A program made the translations under genes and the position numbers. Positions 10,212 to 22,437 of a stretch of DNA of 64,000 nucleotides are shown here, piece by piece. The stretch is from contig OU862928.1 of NCBI GenBank assembly GCA_917880885.1, positions 40,102,962 to 40,166,961 on the forward strand. Direction: 5' to 3'. A model generated the notes under the pieces. That model did no database searches, was not told where the DNA came from, and was given only the letters and a program-made list of their open reading frames with translations. How positions within the stretch are numbered: position 1 is the stretch's first letter; every line of letters starts with the position of its first letter. Origin of the DNA: Limnephilus marmoratus. Lineage: Eukaryota; Arthropoda; Insecta; Trichoptera; Limnephilidae.

Positions 10212-10369
10212 GGGAACGTACCCATACTACGTGACACTTTTAGGGGGGGGGGGGGTCTTCAAAAGGTCACGCTCCATACAAATGAGCAGCGGGTTCCTTA
10301 GGATTTTGGTCACCGGGGGGGGGGGTTAAAAATTGCAAAAAGTTGGTCACGTAGTTTGGGTACGTTCCC
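10212..10369. mobile_element. 158-bp MITE, PIF/Harbinger-like
   Basis: Terminal inverted repeats GGGAACGTACCCATACTACG and its reverse complement (CGTAGTTTGGGTACGTTCCC) bound the element. The 3-bp flanking duplication is TTA (10209-10211 and 10370-10372), as expected for PIF/Harbinger MITEs. The interior has two G runs. Confidence 0.8.
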
Positions 10370-10404
10370 TTAGGAGGAAAAGGCCCGAAGATATCGATCT
10401 AGGG

Positions 10405-11084
10405 CAGGGTTTCCCCAACCTTTATTTCACCGAGCCTCCCCGATCTAAAAAAAAAATTTCATGCCCCCCTTAATTAAGTTTCAACAAAAATAAGAAACAC
10501 ATTATTTATATTAATTAAATTATTAAATTTATTTGAATTTCTAATGGGTACAATACAGATACAATATGTTTATTTATTATGGATCTTTAAGAGAAGAGTA
10601 GGTACACTTTTAAACATTAATTACTTTTACATTTCTTAGTTTTCTTTTAATTATGCATATTATTCAATTATTATTTATTTTAATTATATTTTTATAATTA
10701 GATAATGTATAACAACTTTCAAAGTAATTTTAGAACAAATTAAAAAAAAATAAAGTTCTAATGAGATACTTGAACATGCATGCTCTGTACCAGTTGGTCG
10801 ATGCAAGGCGATTTCGCTGTTAAGAGCGTTTAACCAGCCAGCGGACGAAAATCCACATTTCGTCGAAAGTTGTTCTTACGATCGTGCAGGGCGGTTACAA
10901 TGAGAAAGATTAATTATTCTCCCTACCAGCTTTTTAAAATTATAACTCAATATCGAATTAATTTCAATCCAAATTAGCTTTAATTTATACCTTCATCCAA
11001 AAATGTTGAAAGGCGTGATGATAAAACTATTAAAATAATGTACTTTTTGTAATTGTTTTTTGATTGTAAGTAGTTATCATTTTT
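10405..11084. other. hAT-like terminus and AT-rich sequence
   Basis: CAGGGTTTCCCCAACC at 10405 resembles the left terminal repeat of hAT elements (CAGGG..TCCCCAACC). No partner end was found. The rest is AT-rich with no recognised gene. Confidence 0.4.
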
Positions 11085-11515
11085 CAATAATGTCTAAATT
11101 TAATAAGAATGTTAAAAAAATCTGAAATATATTAGTTTGTAAGTGCGCAAATAAATACACAAATGGACCAATTTTCGCCAAGAAACACATGTACGTACAT
11201 ATTTTTTAATGATTTTATTGAAACTAAATTTAAAATTCTAAAATATGCGTTTGCTAGATAATGTATTGATTTATTTTACTGCATCATTGTATTATTTGAA
11301 ATGGGTGTGGTATAATACAAAATCTTTTTTGAAAATTTAACAAATCTGCCGACGACTTATGGAATAACCTTATTATACTAAAAATTAAAAAAAATTCTTA
11401 AAATTTATTACATGCGAATGCTAGATAAAATAACAATCTTTCGAAATCCATTTATAATTTTTTGTGGAAAAGAGTCAATACGTCTAAAATCTGATTTGAA
11501 AATGACATATATCTG
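11085..11515 (+). repeat. Dispersed repeat, copy A
   Basis: This stretch is present in inverted orientation at about 38573-39010, with about 85-90% identity by eye; shared landmarks include GAAATGGGTGTGGTATAATA and ACATGTACGTACATATTTTT. It has no coding potential. The family is not recognised. Confidence 0.75.
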
Positions 11516-12549
11516 ATTTTCTCTGGTAATGCCCTCTTAAGTTTTTATTAAAACTAGAGCTGAAAAACCTATCTCACATAAATAAGTGGACGAAAATGGA
11601 ATATGTATTTTCAAAGTAATAGAAGCAACTTTCGGATTAACAAGGAATCGTTTGATCAAGGAGCGATTGAATGACAATTCGGAACAGTTAATTTGCCTAC
11701 GCGTTAAATAGATTTTTTTTTCGGAAATGCAAACGTTTCTATTACGCCTTAATTACGCTTCTAAATTCCTCTTAGTTACCTATATGTTACCTATAGGTAC
11801 CTATTTACCTTTTCTTTTTAAAATTTATATTATTTTAATAACTATGCTAAACAAACAACAGTTACTAGGTTTTAAACCTTTTTATTTTATTTTATATTAT
11901 TTCTGTTCTTTTTATTTCCTCTTTTTATTTCATCAATTTTCTTTTTTTATTGTACAAATCATGTTCCATTTGTTCATATCCATAATAATTTGACTGTCCT
12001 AAAACGGGAATACTCCTAGTTGGGCAGTCAAAAAAATTAATGAATTATGTATATACATGTATAATCTTGTACTACATAAACAAATAAATAAATAATTAAC
12101 ACAATTTTTTACATACTTGCACTTGTCAATTGAAAAGTAAGGCCGATGTATTTCGACTAGCGCTACACAAATCAATCATAATCTTGATTTCTCAAAAAAT
12201 GAGTTACGTCCTAGTAGATTAAGATAACTTAAAATAACTTGCAAACGGAACAATAAAAAATTAAACAATACATAAGTCTTTTGTTATTCCCTTTTCCTCA
12301 TTTCATTACTTATTTTTCATTTGGGCTTTTATATTTTATGTCCGAAATGTGATAAAAAATTTACGATAGTTTAAAAAATATAAAAATAATAATGATTCCC
12401 TTTCGCAGTTCGGCCCTTGTCTCCAGAGCGCCGCCCTCCCCCACAAGCTGGGCACATTCCCCGTCTCTACCCCCTCCCACTAGACGGCTACAAATTTGCA
12501 GAGCTACATAGGTTTTCGCTTGTCCCCATAATACTTCGAAAGTATTGCC
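11516..12549. other. AT-rich interval, probable non-LTR 3' UTR
   Basis: The stretch is T-rich, with an AAACAAATAAATAAATAATT tail at 12078-12097 like the 3' end of a non-LTR element on the plus strand. No reliable coding frame is seen. A GC-richer segment at 12405-12510 precedes the start of duplication copy 2. Confidence 0.4.
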
Positions 12550-13494
12550 GCTTCTTTTCAATCATAGTCCTATGCATTATTTAACATGCATCGACCTGAA
12601 TCACGAAACAAGATGGATGGCGTCAAATAACCATTTTTCAATCACCAGCAAGCACCATGTGGGAATCACTATCAAGTCCACCGATCTCGCTTAAAATCAC
12701 TCCACACAAATAATAAAGGAAACTTTATTGTTCTCCGAGTAATCGGCACACGGCACAAAATATCCATGCAGAAAAAGAATTCCTTGTTTTAAAATTGGAA
12801 TATCACTTTTTTATGATATCTTCTAACTACCGTCTCTCAGCTCAAAAGGTGGAAATTAAAAAAGTGTCTCCGGAAATCGACTGAAGAGTGTTGTCAACTT
12901 ATTAATTAAACGGAAGACGATTGATTAATTGTTCACTAAACAGGTAAACAGCAAGTAAAATCGGCTTATTACTTCGAAAAGAAATAATGATAGGTGTTTA
13001 GGATAAAACATCATTATTTCTAAATGGAATAATTTTGTAAGTGACAGCACTCGGAATTCGGAACTATAAAAGTTTTTTCTCAAATGAGTCAGCACGTGGC
13101 TGGTCAGGTGATTGCCTATTGAGAATGTAAATAGTTGCATATGGAATATGAAAAAGGTTTTTTTTTCTGTGAGCCAGCATGTGGGTCATCAGATTGTTCT
13201 TTTGAGAAAATGAATATTTGCACTCATAACAAGAAAAGGTTTTTCCACGCCATGAGCCAGTACGAGGATAGTCAGATGATTCTTTTGAGAAAAAGAATAG
13301 TTGCACTCGGAACTAGAAAAAGGTTTTTCAAACTGTGAGTCATCATGTGGATGGTCAGACTGTCCTTGTGAGAACATAAATGTTGCACTTAGGTCATGAA
13401 GAAGTTTTTTTACCTCTGTGAGTCAGTATGGTGACTGTCACATTGTCCTTTCTAAAACGAGAAAAGGTGCATTTCAACCATGTAAAAGGTTTAA

Positions 13495-14521
13495 TCAACT
13501 GTGTGTCTGCTTGTGGCTCGTCATTTGGCTCTTTTGAAAACATGAATAGTTGCACCCGGAACAAGAAAACGTTTTTTTTTTACTGTGAGTCACCATGTGG
13601 GTCGTCAGATTGTACTTTCGAGAACATGAATAGTTGCACTCGGAACATGAAAAAAGTTTTTCTCCACTGTGAGTTAGCATATGTCTAGTCAGATTGCCCT
13701 TTTGAGAACATGAATAGTTGCACTCGGAACAAGAAAAAGGTTTTTTTCCACTGTGAGTTAGCATATGGCTAGTCAGATTGCCCTTTTGAGAACATGAATA
13801 GTTGCACTCGGAACATGAAAAGGGTTTTTTTCCACTGTGAGTAAGCACATGTCTAGTCAGCTGGCCCTTTTGAGAACATGAATAGTTGCACTCGGAACAA
13901 GAAAAAGGTTTTTCTCCACTGTGAATCAGCTTGTGGATAGTCAGATTGTCCTTGCGAGAACATGAATAGTTGCACTCGGAACAAGAAAAAGGTTTTTCTC
14001 CACTGTGAATCAGCTTGTGGATAGTCAGATGGCTCTTTTGAGAACATAAATAGTCGCACTCGGAACATGAAAAAGGTTTTTGTCCACTGTGAGTCAGCAT
14101 GTGTTGAGACATATTGCCCTTGCGAGAACATGAATAGTTGCACTCGGAACATGAAAAAGGTTTCTTTCCATTATGAGAAAGCACATGGCTAGTCAGCTGG
14201 CCCTTTTGAGAACATGAATTGTTGCACTCGGAACATGAAAAAGTTTTTTTCCACTGTGAGTCAGCATATGGCTAGTCAGATTGCCCTTTTGAGAACATGA
14301 ATAGTTGCACTCGGAACAAGAAAAAGGTTTTTCTCCACTGTGAATCAGCTTGTGGATAGTCAGATTGTCCTTGCGAGAACATGAATAGTTGCACTCGGAA
14401 CATGTAAATGATTTAACTCCAGTATGGGTGTGAACGTGTCTCTCAAAATCATTCTTATGAGACGAAGAATAGCTACAGCGAGAACAAGAGAATCGTTTAT
14501 TTACAGGATGCGTCTTCAGAT
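13495..14521 (-). pseudogene. C2H2 zinc-finger gene, copy 2, exon 3 (frameshifted)
   Basis: This exon matches copy 1 exon 3 (945-1972) but is one base shorter: a GG in copy 1 (near 1693) is a single G near 14243. The frame is lost at the end of finger 3 and stops at 14193, giving a predicted protein of about 204 aa with three fingers. The remaining fingers are still open from 14184 to 13495. Splice sites and exons 1 and 2 are intact, so the copy may be transcribed. Recent loss of function is the simplest reading; an assembly error in the A/G/T homopolymer run is the alternative. Confidence 0.85.
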
Positions 14522-14640
14522 CTGTCGACAAATATAAAAAGAATACGGATTAAAAAAGGCTCATTAAGACTTATTATACGCCATAAGTTGAAAAAAAAAA
14601 ACCATTTAATGTTAAATCTTACAATGAAAATCGGTTTTAC

Positions 14641-14768
14641 CTGCTCTCTGGTTCACCCTTTCAACGCGTTCTAAGCATTCTTTTTTAACATCCAACAGGT
14701 CTACGTCAATTTCATATTCTTCTCGGGATCCAAGATCTGCCTTTATGGCAACTGTCTCCACAATAGTG
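14641..14768 (-). CDS. C2H2 zinc-finger gene, copy 2, exon 2
   Basis: Equivalent to 2093-2220, same length (128 nt), same splice signals and no frame change. It belongs to the truncated copy 2 gene. Confidence 0.65.
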
Positions 14769-15167
14769 CTGCCTGCAAAAACAAAATGACATTACGTATA
14801 TTGATCATTGATATACAAATTATTTTTTTTAAATAAAAACTATAAATTTGAGAGTATAAAGATACCGTTAATTTCCATACATAGGCGTTGATTTGGATAA
14901 GAAAGCTTAAGGTGAATATAAGACCAAAGAGTGACCCCAGAAGTTCGCTTCAGGGGCCGATGTTTCAAGTAGGACCCTGCTCTTGAAGAATTCAATGGAA
15001 AGGTTCAAACAATATATACGCATTTTTATTAAATAATAATAAGTGATACTTGTTCCAAATAAAAAGAGGTAAAATTTGAGAAATCAGGAACTTATTGCGA
15101 GTAATATATTACAGGTAAATCTAAAAAAAAACATGCTAAATTTTCAATATACTCATTTTTATATTAC

Positions 15168-15325
15168 GAACTGTCTGTCTGAGTAATCTCTGCGTATTGT
15201 AAACATTCCTTCTTTACATCTTGGAAGTCGAAATCTATATCTGCATACAGCATTACACCTCCGCCTTCTTCCTGGGACCCTGGTTCCGTCTTGATGGAAA
15301 CAGCCTCAGGATTTATTAGATCCAT
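15168..15325 (-). CDS. C2H2 zinc-finger gene, copy 2, exon 1
   Basis: Equivalent to 2620-2777, with the same MDLINPEAVSIKTEPG start. The short upstream ORF in the copy 1 leader is absent because its ATG is changed (TTTTGG instead of TTATGG). Confidence 0.65.
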
Positions 15326-16184
15326 AACCCTGCTGTGGTAGCGTTCAGTAATTGGTTCAAGCCAAAACGAAAATTCCTGAAATAAATTTTTTTTTAAACG
15401 GAAATTTAATTCGCATGAGCTTTGAATATTTGATTTTGCTTTGGAACATTTTTCCAAAACATTGAAGTAATATACATGGAACAATCAAAGACTTCGATTC
15501 ATCGAAAGTTATAAAAATCGTATGTTAGACACTAGTACGCAGCTTGCTGGAATAAAATTCCATAGTGTGGCCCCCGTATTATCAAATCCATATAAGAAAT
15601 ATTGAGTGAGTGCAGCTTACATTTTTACGATTAATTAACTTCAAGTTACACATACCTATTCAACACATTTACTATATATTCTTACTAAATACGCTAAAAT
15701 TGCACTCCCTAGAAAATAGAAGAAAAATAAATTACTTAATTTTTTGTTTAAAATTATTCTCTCTAAATTTGACTGTTGTGAACTGTTGCATCTCATCAAC
15801 TATAAGGTGCCTAATCGAGCAACTAGGTAAAATATATTTTTCTGCAATAATAAATCCGGAACCAACCACCACATGCATTCACCTATCCCTCGAATTCACA
15901 CACTCGGAAACAAATTCGTCTCCAATACTGACGTATTTAATATAAGTTTACCACTATTTAAGAAATATCTAAAAGATACTTTAATGCTGCATATTTTGAT
16001 ATTTAAGGAGAATCGCAAAGGAGCTATTGCATATATTTGTGTATAATTTTTATTTATCCTGTGAATTTTGAATTACAAACCTGCACTGATTATTATTTCT
16101 GTGCCAACTGCAACTTAAAAACTTTCGCTTTCCTTTTAATACATAATTTTTACATTAATTTATCTTTATACCTACTATTCATAT

Positions 16185-16494
16185 TGTTAGCAATTAATAA
16201 AACGCTAAGTTAATATTCACGATGAAATATATTGTCTCCACGTTAATTGACAATAACAACATTCAAGAATCGGCAAGATCATCTTCCGCCATTTGTATTT
16301 TCCAGCCGTTCGCTCTCGTGCTGTTGGTAGTTCTCCAGTCCTGCCAACCCGGAAGAGTTAGTAGTTCCCTTCTTTACCGACCACCGTAGCTGGTGTAGTT
16401 TCCTTGTTGGCCGCCAGAGGCGACAGCAGTACCTCTGGCGGCGGACGAGCAAACCAAACGTGTGAAGCGGCAATATTCAAATATGCTGCTAACA
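16185..16494 (-). repeat. LTR (left; 3' LTR in element orientation)
   Basis: TGTTAGCAATTAATAAAACG at the left edge and ATATGCTGCTAACA at the right. I found no difference from 19596-19905. A 64-aa minus-strand frame inside is probably incidental. Confidence 0.95.
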
Positions 16495-16559
16495 CGGCCA
16501 TACTGACCACTGCTTTGACCTCAAAGCAGGAAGCTAAAATAAAAAATAATAATTAGACG

Positions 16560-17002
16560 GATTGAAAATTTTTTTTCAACCCCACAATGGTACCGACAAA
16601 CGGATCACACTGTTCGCCCTTCCTGACCATTGCAGAAATTTGTTCATCCGGTTAATTCCTCATATTTTCATAAATACGTTACCGTTACTCTTTTACAAGT
16701 GCTGTCTTTGGGTAGCCGACACTTTGAAACGATCTTTCGGCAAAACTTCAACCACTTTATAAGGCAAGCTCCGAATCCGATCTTTCAACCTTTTTGCATC
16801 CAGGAATTCCTTTAGAGATATTGATCACCACCGTATCGCCGACACGATACGAGGGTTTCATGAATAGTTTAGAATTAAAACATTTCATCTCACACCTTTG
16901 ATATTCATCAAACAGTTCCCATGACTCAACATGTATGACGTTGAAATCCTGCCTCTCACCAGCCGTGAGATTATTATTCATACCGTGCTTTAGCACAAAC
17001 AT
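16560..17002 (-). pseudogene. Integrase C-terminal relic
   Basis: Minus-strand frames give FMKPSYRVGDTVVINISKG and, after a frame change, YKVVEVLPKDRFKVSATQRQ, a pattern typical of the C-terminal part of Ty3/gypsy integrases. The segment upstream of it (HGMNNNLTAGERQDFNVIHV) is the part that was amplified into the 65-bp array next to it. Confidence 0.65.
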
Positions 17003-17825
17003 ATAGCCCGGAGGCTCTGCCTCTCACTAGCCGACGTGAGATTTATCTACACCGTGCTTCAGCACGCATAACCCGGAGGTTCTGCCTCTCACCAGCCGAC
17101 GTGAGATTTATCTACACCGTGCTTCAGCACGCATAACCCGGAGGTTCTGCCTCTCACCAGCCGACGTGGGATTTATCTACACCGTGCTTCAGCACGCATA
17201 ACCCGGAGGTTCTGCCTCTCACCAGCCGACGTGAGATTTATCTACACCGTGCTTCAGCACGCATAACCCGGAGGTTCTGCCTCTCACCAGCCGACGTGAG
17301 ATTTATCTACACCGTGCTTCAGCACGCATAACCCGGAGGTTCTGCCTCTCACCAGCCGACGTGAGATTTATCTACACCGTGCTTCAGCACGCATAACCCG
17401 GAGGTTCTGCCTCTCACCAGCCGACGTGAGATTTATCTACACCGTGCTTCAGCACGCATAACCCGGAGGTTCTGCCTCTCACCAGCCGACGTGAGATTTA
17501 TCTACACCGTGCTTCAGCACGCATAACCCGGAGGTTCTGCCTCTCACCAGCCGACGTGAGATTTATCTACACCGTGCTTCAGCACGCATAACCCGGAGGT
17601 TCTGCCTCTCACCAGCCGACGTGAGATTTATCTACACCGTGCTTCAGCACGCATAACCCGGAGGTTCTGCCTCTCACCAGCCGACGTGAGATTTATCTAC
17701 ACCGTGCTTCAGCACGCATAACCCAGAGGTTCTGCCTCTCACCAGCCTATGTGAGATTTATCAACACCATGCGTTAGCACGCAAAACCGTGAAGATTCTG
17801 CCTCTCACCAGCCTATGTGAGATTA
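16960..17825. repeat. 65-bp tandem repeat (about 13 copies)
   Basis: The marker ATTTATCTAC recurs at 17041, 17106, 17171, 17236 and so on to 17691, exactly 65 bp apart, with slightly diverged units at both ends. Central units are almost identical (one variant, GTGGG, near 17166). 65 is not a multiple of 3, so the array cannot be one repeating peptide. The unit is homologous to the adjacent integrase linker region (VLKHG...LTAGERQ in reverse). Confidence 0.95.
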
Positions 17826-17839
17826 TTTAACAACATTGT

Positions 17840-18275
17840 GTCTCAATGTGTCTTGCCACTCACCAACTTACGTGAGTTTATGAATCGGGAACCGTTTCAT
17901 CTGCCACCTTTGATATTCATCAAAAGCACCCGTGTCTCAACACGTACGACCATAAGGTCCTGCCACTCACCAGCCTGTGAGTTTATGAATCGGTTCGAGG
18001 TGAACCGTTTCATCTGCCGCCTTTGATATTCATCAAAAGCACCCGTGTCTCAGCACGTACGACCATAAGGTTCTGCCACTCACCAGCCTGTGAGTATATG
18101 AATCGGTTCGAGTTGAACCATTTCATCTGCCGCCTTTGATATTCCTCAAAAGCACCCACGTCTCAACACGTACGACCATAAGGTCCTGCCACTCACCAGC
18201 CTGTGAGTTTATGAATCGGTTCGAGTTGAACCATTTCATCTGCCGACTTTGACATTCTTCAAAAGCTTCCGTGGC
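17840..18275. repeat. 113-bp tandem repeat (about 4 copies)
   Basis: TTTCATCTGCC recurs at about 17895, 18008, 18121 and 18234. Each unit includes CACGTACGACCATAAGGT and CTGCCACTCACCAGCCTGTG. It shares the TGCCTCTCACCAGCC-like core with the 65-bp array, so both arrays probably arose from the same integrase segment. Confidence 0.88.
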
Positions 18276-18667
18276 ACCCCAAAAAGGTACGCCATCGCCA
18301 AAAATGCCTTGATGACAACTTTCGTGATTGTTTCTGCCTCCGCCTCTAATCGGCAGTTTTTCATGAAGCTGTCCTGAAGAGCAATAACACGCAGCATTCC
18401 GTCCACGCTCTTCACGAAAATTCGTAATAAATTGATCTATCCACATGCTCAACGCAACAGCAAAAAATATCTCCATTTTCTAAAAACCCCGGGCTTACAC
18501 ATCACATCGCCCAGTATCTCATTTTCCAACAAACATTTAAAATAGTTTTTCACATATTTTGTGATAACATTCCTCATCCATAGAAACCACTGTTTGTCCC
18601 AGACGGCAGCCAGTGTTTGATAAACACCTTGATGTTCACTCTCATCATGAAGAATCCATAGCCACAC
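18240..18667 (-). pseudogene. Integrase zinc-finger and core relic
   Basis: Minus-strand translation gives HDESEHQGVYQTLAAVW and MRNVITKYVKNYFKCL, the HH...C part of the HHCC finger (one Cys is Tyr or Asn). In another frame TITKVVIKAFLAMAYLFGVP resembles the core helix before the second catalytic Asp, but the expected SDxG is LKNV. It is degraded and cannot be active. Confidence 0.65.
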
Positions 18668-19595
18668 CTGATATTTCTAGGTGTACACCATTTCGAATAT
18701 CTTTGAAGCATTTCAACATCGAATCATTTCGATATCTCCCAATCATTTCAAACTCGAATCACTTCGATTATCTCCGAACCATTTCAAACAACTTCGAACC
18801 ATAAATACAGGGTTTCGACTTAACTCATCGCCACACATAAACGGGCTAATTTTCGCAAACATAATTCTTTTCAGTTATTGCGTCATCTGCGATATCCATA
18901 CTTAGAGCAAATCACCAAATCGATCCCCTTTTTGTCAGCTAGACGGCAACCAGGATCAGACTTTGCCATCGCCGCGTGAACTTTCAGCATCGTAATTTCG
19001 AGGTTCCGAACATTTCGCCAATTGCCATCAAGAGATCATATCCATCTGCTATCTTCTGGCCCTGAAGTCAGCTTCCATGAGTCACTTTGGATTTCAGTTA
19101 TGCGCCCAGCATATTGCTAGCGACTTTATTTGACATTTTTGACAAATGTCTTCAATCACCAAATTAGGCTCACGATGATAAACATGAAAGGGAAAGGTCG
19201 TTTTGACGAATCCGTTGAACCACGAATGAGTTTTCGAATTTTCGAGCATCAAATAAAAATTTTAATGCATCCTTTCGGCGGGAACACTGCACGCATTCCT
19301 CAGATATCGGGCATCAATACATCTGTCATCACCGTAATTACGCGGCATTTTTACGTAAATTCACAACAGAAGTCCAAACATTTCACAAGAAAGCCGATAC
19401 ACAGATTATCACATAAATAAACCAATCATCAGGATTGTCACCAAGGCCTAAGGCGTAAAATATCGCCGGCATCAAAAATAAACAAACTCGAGAGACGCCG
19501 TGATGGCCGCCGGTTGTTTACAAAGCACGAGTTTTTAAGTCAGGTGAACGAAACAAAAGCCAAAAGACACTTGCTTTTACGAATCCCACTTCTGA
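18668..19595. other. Interior of the LTR element, no recognised genes
   Basis: The stretch is AT-rich with several CATTTCGAATAT-like or CACTTCGATTAT-like repeats at 18690-18800. No gag-like zinc knuckle or capsid motif is visible. Confidence 0.5.
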
Positions 19596-19905
19596 TGTTA
19601 GCAATTAATAAAACGCTAAGTTAATATTCACGATGAAATATATTGTCTCCACGTTAATTGACAATAACAACATTCAAGAATCGGCAAGATCATCTTCCGC
19701 CATTTGTATTTTCCAGCCGTTCGCTCTCGTGCTGTTGGTAGTTCTCCAGTCCTGCCAACCCGGAAGAGTTAGTAGTTCCCTTCTTTACCGACCACCGTAG
19801 CTGGTGTAGTTTCCTTGTTGGCCGCCAGAGGCGACAGCAGTACCTCTGGCGGCGGACGAGCAAACCAAACGTGTGAAGCGGCAATATTCAAATATGCTGC
19901 TAACA
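19596..19905 (-). repeat. LTR (right; 5' LTR in element orientation)
   Basis: Direct repeat of 16185-16494, followed by the target duplication ATAT (19906-19909) and then duplication copy 2 sequence. Confidence 0.95.
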
Positions 19906-20246
19906 ATATGATGTTTATTTTTTAAAGTAAATTTTTTATTTAAAAACTGTATCTCTGTATTCCACACTATTCATGTAAAAGCCCATCAGTGGGATGAAAT
20001 TAGTAAATAAATAAGATACTTAAATAACTCATATTCGAAAAAATAATTATTGTGTCTATATTTTAAACTCGCATTCGAAATTTGAAAACAGTTGAGAGAA
20101 TTGCCATCAATAGTGGCGTAACTCAATACAACGTATATAATATCTATCTCTAAAGGTAAACCGGTATTACCAGAAAATTAGAAAAACTTGTAATACAGTA
20201 AATATAATGATAGTATTACAATAATTTAAAAGCGGTATGCTGCTGC

Positions 20247-21864
20247 CAGGGCTGGGCAGTATTTGAATTACTTGTATTTGAAATACTTATTTGAAATACA
20301 AATACGTATTTTGTATTTGTATTTCAATTACTTCCTAAAAATGTATTTTGTAATTGGTATTTCAATTACCTGCTGCTGAGGTATTTTGTAATTTGTATTT
20401 CAAATACTCATGACTTCAAAATACATTTTCAAATACATTAAGCGATCTTAATAATGATAATGAAAAATAAACTAACATAGATAATACGTAGAGAAAAAAC
20501 GCTAGAATCCTGTACTATTGTCCTGTGCTATAGCACTCTTACTAACGATTATTTTTTGTAGTTCTCTTATCATTGCTTTATAACGTACTGTACATTTTTT
20601 TATGTCATGCTAGTTATTATTATTGTCTTGTGCTATAATAGCACTTTGTACGTTTTGTATCAAATTATATTAAACTTATCATTGCTTTGTATTGTACATT
20701 TTTGTATCATAAGTATTAGATCAAGTACTGTAGGAATAATTTGACTGAACACTAGATTATTTTTAAGTTAATTACTGTAGAGCGCACTTGAAGTGAAATA
20801 ACACAAAACTGCGCTCTACAAATGTCATCTATGTATATAAAAATGAATTCTTGTTTCCCTTGGTCATGCCATAACTTCAGAACGACTTAACCTATTTCAT
20901 TTAACTTTTTTAAAATTTTCTAATACTTTGTAGAAGGTTCTTGCGGAAAGAAAAATTAAGAAAATTACGCAGAAAATTGGATAATTTCAAAAAACTTGAT
21001 GACGATTTTAACTTCGCACATTTGACAGTTCGCGCGTTTTATAAAATTGAATTTAGCAGGCAGCTGTTTTTTTTTTGTAACAAAAGAATTTTCTATGGTT
21101 TTTTAATTATAGATATTTTAAATAGGTACCTACGTTAGGTACCAGATTTGATTGTTTGTTCTTATAATATACAAAAATGAATATTTGTAATATGTGAAAA
21201 ATGAAAATTTTAATAAAAAATTGTAATAGCTGGTACGCGAGTTGTTTGAAAACTGAATGTACTGGGACTGAATATTTATTGACCGGAACGCGGGAGGGGG
21301 GTTGGCGGGGAATGGGAGAGGGGAAAGGGTAGGCGGGGAAGTCGGCAGGGGAATGGGATGTGGGAGGGGAACGGGGACGCACGGGAAAGTACATGCAGGG
21401 ATAAAATAAACATTTCTTTGAATGTGGCATTGCAACGCAAGCCGGGAACCAGCTAGTGTTATTATAATAATTAATATTATTATCTAACACCTAAGTCCTG
21501 TACCACAAAACTTTACAAGTGGAGCGGATACTAGATGTATCTTCTGAGCAACATGATTGGTCAATTTTTGCACGTCTCTGTTTCACTCTGCTCAGCTTTG
21601 CTTCTATGGAAACGCACCCTTAGATAAGGGACTTACGACAATTTATTTCATCCAAAGGTTCTACCAAAACCAAATGTATTTTGTATTTTGTAATTTGTAT
21701 TTTGTATTTGAAATTAAAAAATGGTTAAAATACTGTATTTTGTATTTTGTATTTCAAATACACGACTCGAAAGTATTTTGTATTTCGTATTTTAAATACA
21801 TGCGTAAAAGTATTTTGTAATTTGTATTTCAATTACAGCAAAGTATGTATTTTGCCCAGCCCTG
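20247..21864. mobile_element. Non-autonomous hAT transposon
   Basis: The ends CAGGGCTGGGCAGTATT and TTTTGCCCAGCCCTG are inverted repeats flanked by a perfect 8-bp TSD GCTGCTGC (20239-20246, 21865-21872), which is diagnostic of hAT. Both ends carry many subterminal GTATTTTGTAATTTGTATTT-type repeats. No transposase is present. A Helitron is nested inside at 20828-21456. Confidence 0.92.
20828..21456 (+). mobile_element. Non-autonomous Helitron
   Basis: Starts TCTATGTATATAAAAATGAA after an A and ends ...CCGGGAACCAGCTAG before a T, matching Helitron rules (5' TC, 3' CTAG, insertion between A and T). A G-rich tract (21289-21380) corresponds to the CT-rich tracts of the related minus-strand copies at 39697-41018. 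No Rep/helicase is encoded. Confidence 0.8.
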
Positions 21865-22437
21865 GCTGCTGCCAATATTATTTAGGGACGTGTTTACAAC
21901 AATCAGCTCTGCCAATGTTACTTGTGTTACTGAATGCAGGACTTAAGAAGTAGACAACTGATTTATTCAACCAACGATACTAGCAACAATGGATATTACC
22001 ACCACTGACGTGTCTATGTTGCCAAATTTCTGGGATTTGAAGAAGAAAATGCAAGTACATGCTATCGTATACCAACCGTAGGCTGTTGTTGTATCGCCCT
22101 AAAGGCCGCCTAGCCGAAAAGTAAAGACCGATAGGTTTACAGCACAGTTCACTTTGAAACTTTTCTGCGCGGCGGTCTGAAGCGGCGCGGCGCGGGGCTC
22201 GGTCGCTCTTTAGTGTGCGTGTGGGAGGTGTTATTGTCACTTGCGTTTCATTTTGGAACACCAAAATCTAAACACAGATGCTTTGAAATATATTTGTCAA
22301 AATTCGATAATTTTGACATTTAAACTATTAGTATAAGTCATAGATGTCGCGAATGCTGTAAAAACTTATCAATTAAGCGCCAAGCGAAATTTTCACACAA
22401 AAAATACCGATTAGGGAACTTTACATAGTCAATTTAA

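Larger units (their letters stand above)
16185..19905 (-). mobile_element. Non-autonomous Ty3/gypsy-type LTR element with internal minisatellites
   Basis: LTRs of 310 bp (16185-16494 and 19596-19905) appear identical, start TGTTAGC and end GCTAACA, and are flanked by the 4-bp TSD ATAT. Copy 1 of the duplication shows the empty site. Orientation is minus: the sequence next to the right LTR reads TCAGAAGTGGGATTCG on the minus strand, matching the complement of a tRNA-Leu T-stem/acceptor (primer site), and integrase fragments run right to left. Gag, protease, RT and RNase H are missing; two tandem arrays fill much of the interior. Identical LTRs suggest a very recent insertion, so transposition in trans is likely. 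Confidence 0.9.

Noticed and set aside
11727..11993. 88-aa Phe/Leu/Ile-rich frame
   Set aside because: Product of a T-rich tract, no start context or homology signal.
16960..17825. CRISPR-like regular repeat array
   Set aside because: Units are contiguous 65-bp tandem repeats with no spacers, lie in an LTR retrotransposon and the genome is eukaryotic.
21107..21490. 127-aa Pro-rich minus-strand frame
   Set aside because: Lies over the G-rich Helitron tract; same artefact as above.
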